A stretch of DNA of 64,000 bases from Aralia elata (taxonomy: Eukaryota; Streptophyta; Magnoliopsida; Apiales; Araliaceae): assembly GCA_034770075.1 (NCBI GenBank), contig CM068377.1:51810271-51874270 (forward strand), given 5' to 3'. Within the stretch, counting starts at the first letter, position 1, and every line of letters begins with the position of its first letter. Under the pieces are notes generated by a model, which saw only the letters and a program-made list of their open reading frames with translations, was not told the DNA's origin and ran no database searches. The position numbers and the translations under genes are program-made. This document shows positions 1 to 9,389 of the stretch, one piece after another.

Positions 1-1487
1 TGGTAAAAACAAGAGTTTTAAACCTTTAACCAAAATAGGAATCGAGATTTGTACGTTGCTTTCATAAATGATAGGCAATTTCTAGGATCTCTTTCGCCCT
101 ATGCATCAAGGTTTAATAAAACATTTAATTTCTTTTATAAAACCCCTTTTCGTGGCATTTGAAAACAACTTCTTTTTTAGCTCTCTCGTAGAATAGGAAT
201 CGACTTTCGTTAGCATTTCCAAATTTTTAGCCTTGTGATGCTAATATCCTACTTTGATTGGTTTTAGAAAAATCTTTATCGTTTAATCTTTTGGAATCAT
301 TTTGGTGTCACAAAATCTAATCAAGCGTAAACACGCGTCGGGGGTATTCACGGGCATGTCAGCCATCAAAATATCCCCAAACGCCAACAATCACATATTT
401 CACTAATACGGGGCCTTAAACCCGATTCTCGCCTTAGCGTCGTTTTAAGGCCCGACAATTACATATTACAAAACAAGCACCTTGAATCTATTACATACAT
501 CAAAACGTCCATCATCGGATTTGAACCACGGGGTCGCTTTCCTAGGCTCACACGAGATTACGACGTACCCACGAAATGAATGCTACACAACTAACCAACC
601 CGGATTTATCTAATACACCATGATATCCAAAAATGACAATCTAAATAAATTACACCCAATAAATTATCACAAACAAGCTAGAAATTTTATCAATTGGATA
701 TCCTCGGGTTATTAGGAAGAATTTTGTTCCGATGGAACCCTCACCAATAATCCCTAATCCATGATTGTTCAACAAGATCCATGAAAGTTATAACTAATTT
801 ACCCAATCAATATGACATGAATTACTAGAACAAATAGAAATTTTCACCTTGCAATTGATCTCAAATGGATATGAACTTGTGTATTTGAATAGGATGAAGA
901 GTGTATTTGATACAATCAAAAATCAAAAGAATTAAATTCTCTCTTTTTTCTTTCTTTTCTTCCTATTTGATTGCAAATTTTTGCTCTTTTTCTCTCTATT
1001 TCCGTGCTTCTTCTTCTTGCTGGAATTCTTCTTCTTCCCCAACTTTCAACTTCTTCCCCCCCTGTATGCTGAGCGAAAAATGAGCTGAAATAGGCTGGCT
1101 GGCTGGCCCATTTCCCATCGCACTCAGCTGATAGTGCTGATTTCCTGGTTTCCGTGCTGGCGCACCCACTTGGCCGCAGATCAATCCGCGGCTGGCTGGC
1201 TTGACTTTCTCAATTTTCGTGTTACGCCTCGATTTTCGTGCCGTGACGCTGCTTTTCGCTGACAGGTTCATATTTTACAGTCCAGGAATCATTGGGAGGC
1301 GTGCCACACCTTCCGGGAATGCCAAATTCGGATAGCCTTGCTGTCATGTCGATCTCGGTTGCAAATTGTCATGGTGGCGTCGAGCGTCCGTACCTTCTCT
1401 GTCTTTTGCTCTCGCAGGACGGTCCATTTGACGAATTTTCCCTCCTGTCAAGGTTAGTATACGAAGTGCAAAATTTGGGTGTCTACA
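1..1487 (-). repeat. 3' LTR of the Tat-type element (partial, cut by window edge)
   Basis: The sequence is nearly identical to 13147-14632. On the element strand the LTR begins TGTAGACACCC at 1487, directly after a purine tract. Its other end lies outside the window; the full length from the other copy is 2059 bp. No ORF in it looks real. Confidence 0.95.
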
Positions 1488-1503
1488 GCTGCCCCTCTTT
1501 ATC
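1488..1503 (-). promoter_or_regulatory. Polypurine tract of the Tat-type element
   Basis: On the minus strand AAAGAGGGGCAGC sits immediately before the TGTAGACACC start of the 3' LTR. This is where the plus-strand DNA primer of an LTR retrotransposon is expected. The stretch 1504-1719 to its right holds no gene and leads into the tandem array. Confidence 0.8.
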
Positions 1504-1719
1504 ATGTTTATGAAATGTTAAATGAAATGAACAGGATAAAGAAACAGACACCCGATGTCTGAATAACAGTGCACAGATATGATAATAAACACACGATGCA
1601 ACACATGTAGTTTATGGTACAACACAAGATGTAGCGCATGCAAACATTCGAAAGAGTGTCAATGCAGCAACCCTCTGACCGTATTTGTTGGTCGTTAGGT
1701 TCACTCTTCCAATCTATCA

Positions 1720-2705
1720 TCTCGTTCGGGGCCGGGTATCGTCGCCGGACATCCATCTCGTGATCGCCGGTTATCGTCGCCGGTCGATTGTCTTGTAGGG
1801 GCCGGTTTTCGTCGCCGGACACCCATCTCATAACCCCCGGTTATCGTCGCCGGTTGGTTATCTTGTCGGAGCCGGTTTTCGTCGCCGGACATCCAAATCG
1901 TAATCGCCGGTTTATCGTCGCCGGTCGATTGTCTCGTCGGGGCCGGTTTTCGTCGCCGGACACCCATCTCGTAACCCCCGGTTTTCGTCGCTGGACATCC
2001 AAATCGTAATCGCCGGTTATCGTCGCCGGTCGATTGTCTTGTAGGGGCCGGTTTTCGTCGCCGGACACCCATCTCATAACCCCCGGTTATCGTCGCCGGT
2101 TGGTTATCTTGTCGGAGCCGGTTTTAGTCGCCGGACATCCAAATCGTAATCGCCGGTTTATCGTCGCCGGTCGATTGTCTTGTCGGGGCCGGTTTTCGTC
2201 GCCGGACACCCATCTCGTAACCCCCGGTTATCGTCGCTGGTTGGTTATCTTGTCGGAGCCGGTTTTCGTCGCCGGACATTCAAATCGTAATTGCCGGTTA
2301 TCGTCGCCGGTCGATTGTCTTGTAGGGGCCGGTTTTCGTCGCCGGACACCCATCTCGTAACCCCCGGTTATCGTCGCCGGTTGGTTATCTTGTCGGAGCC
2401 GGTTTTCGTCGCCGGACATCCTTCTCGTGATCGCCAGTTATCGTCGCCGGTCGATCGTCTCGTCGGGGCCGGTTTTCGTCGCCGGACACCCATCTCGTAA
2501 CCCCCGGTTATCGTCGCCGGTTGGTTATCTTGTCGGAGCCGGTTTTCGTCGCCGGACATCCAAATCGTAATCGCCGGTTATCGTCGCCGGTCGATTGTCT
2601 TGTAGGGGCCGGTTTTCGTCGCCGGACATCCTTCTCGTGATCGCCGGTTATCGTCGCCGGTCGATCGTCTTGTCGGGGCCGGGTATCGTCGCCGGTCACC
2701 CATCA
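1720..2705. repeat. Tandem array of about 70-bp units (140-bp higher-order period) in the Tat 3' UTR
   Basis: About 14 units of about 70 bp lie head to tail. Each holds two versions of the word CCGGTT(T/A)TCGTCGCCGG, one ending in GGACA and one in GGTYG. The marker GTCGGAGCC recurs at 1864, 2111, 2252, 2392 and 2532, so alternating subunit types give a 140-bp period through most of the array. The units are very rich in CG and CCGG. Long open frames run through the array on both strands only because the units lack stops. The position between integrase and 3' LTR is the hypervariable region where Tat/Ogre elements are known to grow tandem repeats. Confidence 0.92.
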
Positions 2706-2969
2706 TGTAATCTTTTTTCACTCAACACGTCAATTGGCTGCAAGGGAGCAAGGTGGGACCCACCAGGGCTTTTGTACCTGTACCTGTTTAGATTTATTTT
2801 TCATTTCATGCACTATGTACTGAACTCATTTATTTATTTATGCACAGTTCTTTATCTTTTGTCTCCATGAAATTCATTTGCTTTATTATTGTCTATACGA
2901 TGCATGCTTTTTATTCATGGATAGAAAATGACCCCTGTATAGTCTTTTTGATACTATTTTTTTTCACAG
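2706..2969 (+). promoter_or_regulatory. Upstream region of the antisense ORF, ending in a likely 3' splice site
   Basis: This AT-rich, T-rich stretch lies between the tandem array and the antisense ORF. It ends in ACTATTTTTTTTCACAG directly before ATGATG (2970). That is a strong polypyrimidine tract plus CAG acceptor with a branch-like TGATAC upstream. I infer that the antisense transcript may have an intron in its 5' UTR. The donor is not resolved; GCAAGGTGGG near 2745-2755 is one candidate. No clear TATA box is seen. Confidence 0.4.
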
Positions 2970-4535
2970 ATGATGTCCTCAGATGTCGTGGTATGCTTGG
3001 ATTCCATTCCTCCTACAGGGTTGGTTGGCAGCCTCCTCCGTTGGTTAGACAGTTTATCGCCGGCCGACAGGGTCATCGCGGATGGTCTTTTGGGACACTC
3101 TCGGTCCTTATTAACCTTTCAAGTGCCAGCAGGCTTCGTGGATGGTATTTTGAGATATTGGGCCCCTGCTCGTCAAGTGTTCAGGCTAGGAACAGTAGAG
3201 CTGACCCCCACCCTCGAGGAGTATGGTCGATTCACCGGTTTGCCTTTGGATAAACCTTGTGCCAGGACCACGTCTGGCCCCATGCGCCGTCAGTTCTTGA
3301 CTTTTACTGGGCTGCGGAGGGCGGTTCTGCTATCGGCGATCACATCAGATCACCTGATTCCTCTTCATTTTTTGATTGACCGATTCGGCTCACCTAACAG
3401 TTTTCGCCACTTCTCTGGGGATTTTTCTGTATCGGAGGAGCGCTGGGGCGTTTTGAGGCTAGACGTTTTGATGGCCTGTATCCTCTCAGTTCTGTACTTG
3501 CCCGCGGGACCTGATCATTTGGACATGCGGGTGGTCGCGGCCGTCAGGGCCCTTCAGGAGGATCACACCATTCTTCCCATGATATTGGCGGATACTTACA
3601 TGTCAGCATCATACTGTCAGTCCTTCCGAGGCAGAGTATTCCGAGGGAGCTCGACTTTGTTGTATGTGTGGTTCATGAGTCATCTTAGTCCCATCGGCCA
3701 CTTCCGTCGCCAAGGGTTTTACTTCAGTCATGACATAACCACGCAGTTTTCATTTCGTCCTGCGAGCTGTACTGATGCGGCCTCCTGGATAGCATTTCTG
3801 TCGGTTATTGAGGATCCTTTTCATCTCCTGATCTATTCGGGTTATTGCTCCTTTAGGAGCTTCTTGACTCATGTGCCTGACCTGGACTTCATTCACATCG
3901 CTGGCTTGAGGGGCGTGACGACTTATCATCCCTTGGCGGTTATGGGCCAGTTTGATCAGACACAGGATTTACACCCCTTCGCGGGTGCAGCCGCCTACCG
4001 ATTCCTTATATCATCCCGGACAGAGAGGGATCTACTGCAGGTATACGAGTTTTGGTCTCGCAGGATCTCCGCCGAATATAGTGAGAGCTGTCACATCCAG
4101 ACATTTGCTTACGTGCATTGGCTACGCGGAGATTTGGATCCGGCTGGTTTGAGTCAGTCTGGGGGCCCTGATGACTTGGGGATGATTTCTCCAAATGATA
4201 CTACATACCACTCCGTCTCTGTCGACTCTGCCCCAAGTCGGGTTATTGAGGATACCCGACTCCGTCTGGCCTTGATTACTGCTGAGGCTGAGAGGGATGC
4301 TGCTTTTGTCGAGAGAGATGATGCTATTCGGGCTATAGACGCTGCCATTGCTGACAGAGAGGCCATTGTACTTCAGACCAGGGCAGTTGTAGATGCTCAT
4401 TTTGGGACGGTCAGCCGAGCCACTGCTTTACTGGATCGTATTGATATGCTGGGGCAGCAGATTGCAAGAGATGCTGATGCTTCAGATTTATCCACCACCT
4501 TGACCATCCTGCTTCAGCTGGTTTCAGATTTGTAG
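2970..4535 (+). CDS. Intact antisense ORF of the Tat-type element (521 aa, plant mobile domain/DUF7745-like)
   Basis: A complete 521-codon ORF on the strand opposite to gag-pol, between integrase and the 3' LTR. It has no frame break, while pol has one stop and gag-pro one frame break. Around residue 80 it reads LTPTLEEYGRFTGLPLD, the kind of motif found in plant mobile domain and DUF7745 proteins. The middle is a globular, tryptophan-containing region. Residues about 420-490 are rich in A, E, R and D (AEAERDAAFVERDDAIRAID) and look like a coiled coil. No zinc finger, catalytic triad or signal peptide is seen. A polyadenylation signal follows at 4596 and a splice acceptor abuts the first ATG. 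Extra ORFs here, sense or antisense, are known from Tat-lineage elements, but their function is not established. The domain name is recalled, not searched. Confidence 0.8.
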   Translation: MMSSDVVVCLDSIPPTGLVGSLLRWLDSLSPADRVIADGLLGHSRSLLTFQVPAGFVDGILRYWAPARQVFRLGTVELTPTLEEYGRFTGLPLDKPCARTTSGPMRRQFLTFTGLRRAVLLSAITSDHLIPLHFLIDRFGSPNSFRHFSGDFSVSEERWGVLRLDVLMACILSVLYLPAGPDHLDMRVVAAVRALQEDHTILPMILADTYMSASYCQSFRGRVFRGSSTLLYVWFMSHLSPIGHFRRQGFYFSHDITTQFSFRPASCTDAASWIAFLSVIEDPFHLLIYSGYCSFRSFLTHVPDLDFIHIAGLRGVTTYHPLAVMGQFDQTQDLHPFAGAAAYRFLISSRTERDLLQVYEFWSRRISAEYSESCHIQTFAYVHWLRGDLDPAGLSQSGGPDDLGMISPNDTTYHSVSVDSAPSRVIEDTRLRLALITAEAERDAAFVERDDAIRAIDAAIADREAIVLQTRAVVDAHFGTVSRATALLDRIDMLGQQIARDADASDLSTTLTILLQLVSDL

Positions 4536-5047
4536 ATTATTTTATTTCCTGCATAGACTATGTTAGTTCCATCAGTTATCGAAAAGCAATCTTGTAATAA
4601 AATGACTTATATATATAGACATGCATTTAAATTTAGTCATTTTCCCCTTTTGTCGTATCATTGCCTTTCATTGGATCCCCATTTTATCCAGCTGACCCTG
4701 ATTTTGACATTTCACTTTCTTTCTCTTCTCAAGTCTTGATGGAGATTTGACAGATATTGCCGCACGCCTTTTGATTTCATCGGATTGAATCTCAAATTTT
4801 TGGATAACTGTTTGGTTGGATCAGGGTTATGTCCTTTGGGATGAAGCTGGTTAGGCAGTTGGTTTCGGGAAGGTTTTGAGGGTGTAGGAGGATTTTATCT
4901 GGCTATCGAAAATTGGATTTGGTTAGGGAAAGGATTATATTTTTTTTTAAGGGATCGGACCGCGCCATGATGGCTGCCTACGTACCCCCACAGGTTGGGA
5001 GATCAGGTCCTACGTAGTTCGCTCTCAAGGAAAAAGGACATGATGAT
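4536..5047. other. Non-coding gap between convergent antisense ORF and pol, with paired TACGTA palindromes
   Basis: About 510 bp without a gene, where transcripts from the two strands would converge. Near the pol end CTACGTA (4978-4984) and TACGTAG (5011-5017) form an inverted repeat around a 26-bp loop. A T-rich tract precedes them at about 4940-4950. The region may hold 3' ends for both transcripts; I see no ORF. Confidence 0.6.
4596..4601 (+). terminator. Polyadenylation signal AATAAA for the antisense ORF
   Basis: A canonical AATAAA lies 61 bp after the stop codon of the antisense ORF, followed by a TATATATAGA stretch. It supports the ORF being expressed as its own mRNA from the plus strand. 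Confidence 0.55.
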
Positions 5048-8000
5048 TCAAGCGTAGAACCGCTTCACCGAGTCAGAATTGAAGGGTTGTGGAAATACCT
5101 CACCATCCATTTCTTGCAATATGAGGGCACCTCCGAATAACACTTTCTTAATCACAAACGGCCCCTCCCAGTTTGGGGCGAACTTTCCCTTGGCTTCGTC
5201 TTGACAAGGCATGACTCTTTTCAACACCAAATCATTTTCTTTGAACTTCCGAGGTCTTATCCTTTTGTCACATGATCGAGAGATCTTTTGTTGATATAAT
5301 TGACCGTGCCAAACGGCAGCCACCCTTCTTTCATCAATTAGGGCCAATTGGTCGTATCGATTTTGCATCCAATCCTCCTCACTTATCTGAGCATCGATCA
5401 TTACTCTGAGGGATGCCATCTCAACCTCAACTGGTAGAACAGCCTCCATTCCATACACCAAAGCGTAAGGGGTTGCCCCTGTAGAAGTACGCGTTGATGT
5501 TCGGTATGCCAGCAGGGTGAGGGGTAACAGATTCGGCCATCCCCGATGCTTAGCAGACATTTTTGCCATAATCTTCTTGATGTTCTTATTTGCAGCCTCC
5601 ACTGCCCCATTCATCTTAGGACGGTAAATGACGGAATTGAGGTGCTTGATTTTGAACTGGTCACACAGTCCCTTCATGAGGGCGTTGTTTAAATTCTTGG
5701 CATTGTCAGAGACCAAAACCTCAGGCTGCCCGTATCGACAAATGACATTATTCCTGATGAACCCGACGATGACCTCCTGAGTTACTTTGGGGAAAGAAGC
5801 TGCTTCTACCCATTTGGTGAAGTAATCGATCATGACGAAAATGAATCGGTGTCCGTTGCTTGCCTTGGGCTCTATTGGTCCGATTACATCCATTCCCCAC
5901 ATTGAAAATGGCCACGGGGAGGTCATACAGTGCAGTTCATTGGGAGGCGTATGGATCACATTACCGTGCGCCTGACATTGATAACACCGTTTGACATGAT
6001 CATCGCAATCAGCTTTCAGCGTTAACCAATAATGTCCTGTCCTTAAGATCTTTTTGGCCAACATCGGTCCACTCATGTGTGGCCCACACACCCCGCCATG
6101 GATTTCATTCATAATCCTTTGGGATTGCGTTTCATCTACGCATTGCAACAGTCCCAACCCGGCATCCCTTTTGTAAAGTGAATCCCCACTCAGGTAAAAC
6201 TTCATCGCCATCTTTTGAATTCTCATTCTCTCAGTCCGATTTGCCTGGTCGGGAATGGACCTATCTCTCAGATATTCCCTTATGTCGTGATACCAAGGCT
6301 GCCTCGTCAACCCCACCTCGTCTGATAACACTGCCACATGTTCCTCATATGCCGGGGCACTCTGTACGGCTATCTCAATCTGTGGAATGTCCTTTCTTTT
6401 GATTATATGGATTAAGGAGGCCAGGGTTGCCAATGCATCTGCAAAATCATTCCGTCCCCGGGGAATATGTCGAAAAGCGATATCTTCGAACTCTTGCCTC
6501 AACTGGGTAACACAACGATGGTATGGAAGTAACCGAAGCTCCTTAGTGTTGTATATCCCGATTGCCTGTCTGATCACCAATTCTGAATCCCCGAACACCG
6601 CTAGTCTCTTCACTCCCATGTCTCGGGCCAAGCGGAGTCCCAAGATACATCCCTCGTATTCAGCGGTGTTGTTCGAATTACTGAACTGCAATTTAGTGGC
6701 CACAGGGTACTGCTCTCCGGTGATAGAGACCAGGACCGCTCCGGCTCCTGCCCCCTCGGCATTCATGGCACCATCAAAATACAGCTTCCAGAACTGTCCC
6801 TCGTCATCACATTTTTCGTGCGATACCCAAAATATATCCTCGCCCGGAAGAGGAGTTTCTAACGGCTCCATCCCTCCTGACGGGGTTTCTGGCAACTGAT
6901 CTGCAATTCCCTGCCCTTTCATGGCCTTCTGGGTCACGTACACCATGTCAAACTGTTGTAAGATTAACTGCCATCTGGACAATCGACAATTCAGCATGGG
7001 TCTTTCAAAAATATATTTCAGGGGATCCATTCTTGATATCAGGTACGTCGTATGCCCATGGAGGTAGTGCTGTAATCTCCCTGCAGCCTAGGCTAGAGCA
7101 CAACAGGTCTTCTCGATAGGAGTATAATTCTGCTCACATTGGCTAAATCTTTTGCTGAGGTAATAGATGGCCTGCTCTTTACCCGCCTCATTTTTCTGTC
7201 CCAACATACATCCCATCGCGATGGAATTTACCGATATATACATAAACAGAGGGATCCCATCCCTCGGGGGTACCAGCACTGGTGCCTCAGTCAATTGCTT
7301 TTTAATGGTCTGAAAAGCCCTCTGACATTGCTCATTCCATTCTTGGGAAACCCCTTTTCTTAACAGTTTGAAAATGGGCTCACATGTAGTCGTCAAGTGG
7401 GATATAAAACGACTGATAAAGTTTATCCTTCCGAGGAATCCTCTTATCTCCTTCTCTGTGTGAGGCACCGGCATATCCACAATGGCCTTAATCTTTGCTG
7501 GGTCCAACTCAATGCCCCGATCACTAACCAGGAAACCCAAGAGCTTACCCGACTGCACTCCGAAAGCACACTTGGCTGGATTGAGTTTCAAATTATACTT
7601 TCTAAGCCGATCGAACAGCTTTTTGAGATGGGCTACATGATCAGATTCTTCCCTCGACTTTACAATAATGTCATCCACGTAGACCTCTATCTCCTTATGC
7701 ATCATATCGTGGAATAAGGCCATCATGGCTCTTTGATAAGTGGCCCCCGCGTTTGTGAGGCCAAAAGCCAATCGCCTATAGCAGAAAGTGCCCCAAGGGG
7801 TGATGAATGCGGTCTTTTCCCGATCTTCCTCTGCCACCATTATCTGATGATACCCCGCGAAGCAATCCACAAAAGAGTACATTTCGTACTGGGCTGTGTT
7901 ATCTACCAGGATGTGTATGAAGGGCACCGGGAAGTTATCCTTGAGACTGGCCTTGTTTAGATCTCTGTAGTCTACACATACCCTTACTTTTCCTCCAGGC

Positions 8001-8522
8001 TTAGCCACTGGGACTACATTGGACAGCCATTCCGGATAAGTAGACACCATAATGATTCCCGCCCTGAACTGCTTGATGATTTCTTCCTTTACTTTTAGGC
8101 TCCACTCCGGTTTCAACTTTCTTAATTTTTGTTTGACAGGCCGGAAACCCTCCTTGATGGGTAATCGGTGTACCACATTGTCGGTGGACAATCCGATCAT
8201 ATCCTCATGAGACCAGGCAAAGACATCCTCATATTGTTTTAGCAACTCAGTCACTTCGGCCTTTTTGCCGGGGGTAAGGTCTGTCCCTATCTTGAGTTCT
8301 TTTAGCTTGTCAGGGGTTCCAATATCAATGGTGACGGTTTGGTCCAAGTTGGGTTTGGGTTTGTCCTCGACCCATCCTTTGATTTCGTCAGGCGCATCGT
8401 CGTAATCTGTCTCGTCTTGTTCAATGCCCATTAAATCGAAATCCAGCTCAATGTCAAAATCATAATCATCATTCAAATTTGCAAGACCATTTGTTAGGCA
8501 AGGATTACTCAAATTGGTACAC
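5048..8522 (-). pseudogene. pol: Tat-type pol: reverse transcriptase, RNase H, second (archaeal-type) RNase H, integrase; one amber stop
   Basis: One continuous minus-strand frame interrupted only by TAG at 7088-7090, where TGG (Trp) would be expected. The RT shows VRVCVDYRDLNKA, FVDCFAGYHQI and the catalytic EVYVDDIIVKS. The first RNase H follows (MYISVNSIAMGCMLGQ). After the amber codon comes a connection (DPLKYIFERP) and then a second RNase H (KLYFDGAMNAEGAGAGAVLV, NNTAEYEG, GDSELVIRQ, RGRNDFADALA). Integrase has an H-H-C-C zinc region ending CYQCQ and a DD-E core (MDVIGPI, VSDNAKN, NGAVEAAN). The C-terminus (KRFYA) looks complete. The start is set by the splice acceptor at 8523, not by an ATG. 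The pattern of single lesions suggests recent inactivation. Confidence 0.9.
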
Positions 8523-8689
8523 CTGACATGAAACAAAATACTTGTCATATATAAATCATTTTTCACGACGATCGCATTTTCAAAATAACACGAAGAAACG
8601 ACATAATTATGCAGAAATAAAACAACAACAAAATAAAACTTCTTCATTCCCCCATCCTCTGGGTCCACCACCCTGACGTCGGGTTTTAC
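8523..8689 (-). other. Likely 167-bp intron between protease and RT coding regions
   Basis: The protease-side frame runs into a stop at 8686-8688. On the minus strand a donor AAAAGG/GTAAAA (GT at 8689-8688) and an acceptor TTTCATGTCAG/GT (AG at 8524-8523) bracket an AT- and T-rich insert. Removing it joins the frame exactly to the CTNLSNPC reading that leads into RT. Ogre and related Tat elements are known to carry an intron at this place. Splicing itself is inferred. Confidence 0.75.
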
Positions 8690-9389
8690 CCTTTTTTGGA
8701 TATTACTGGTTTCATGGTCCAGTTGTCGACAGTCAGGTCAGATGAAATGCGCTGGATGAAAGGGGGCTTTACATCGGACACTTCCCCGATAATTACGGCT
8801 ACGTCGCCTGAGTCCTCCCTCCTATTCTCCTCAGGAATGATCAGCCTTGCCCAATCGATGACAGGCACAACTCGTTGGGCCTCGGGTGGTGTGATAATAT
8901 TCGTCCCCTCCCCACTGCTTGTTGATTGTTCAGGGATGTAGCATTTGGTTTCAAACTCCTTTGCGACCTCCTGCAGGAAACTTTCCTTCCAGGCCGACTC
9001 ATTACGTGCGGGGGTTAACTCTTCATTCCCTGCCCCAATCACAGGCTCGCTGATCCCCTGCTCATTGTCGACTTTGGTCACTGGACTGCCAGCTAGTCGA
9101 ATCGGAGCCGCACCCCGATGGTGTCTCCGTGCTGTGTCCTCATGGTATCCCGGCCTTGCTTTGCCTATCTGCTGTGGTAGATGAATGGGCTCGGTGATTC
9201 CCTGATTGCTCCTTCCTAACCCCTGCCCAGGCTGGAAGTTCATTTTTATCATTTCCTTTGCCACAAAGGTAAGTTCGGGAGAGACCCTAGGTTTCACAGT
9301 TGGAGCTCCCAGGCATTTATAGTGGGGAGTGCTGATCTCCAGTGCTTGAAAGCTGGCAGGTGCTGCCGACTCATCCACATTGATCACTG
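8690..9389 (-). CDS. Tat-type protease/RT linker exon (C-terminal part of gag-pro, in the -1 frame)
   Basis: About 230 codons that begin around SDLPVINVDESAAP and end at the donor of the proposed intron. They contain a G-patch-like segment (FQPGQGLGRSNQGI) typical of the Tat region after protease. The segment is in the -1 frame relative to the upstream gag-protease ORF, which stops at 9384. No ATG is present at the apparent start (GTG). Either a single base was lost in the CTCCTCC run near 9400 or a frame change is used; I favour a 1-bp deletion. No slippery heptamer is seen. Confidence 0.7.

Noticed and set aside
1701..2699. Several arginine/proline-rich ORFs on both strands
   Set aside because: They are translations of the tandem array. 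Its units simply lack stops, and no frame has a domain or a start context.
2840..3253. 137-codon plus-strand ORF overlapping the antisense gene
   Set aside because: It is a shadow in another frame of the 521-codon ORF and ends inside it.
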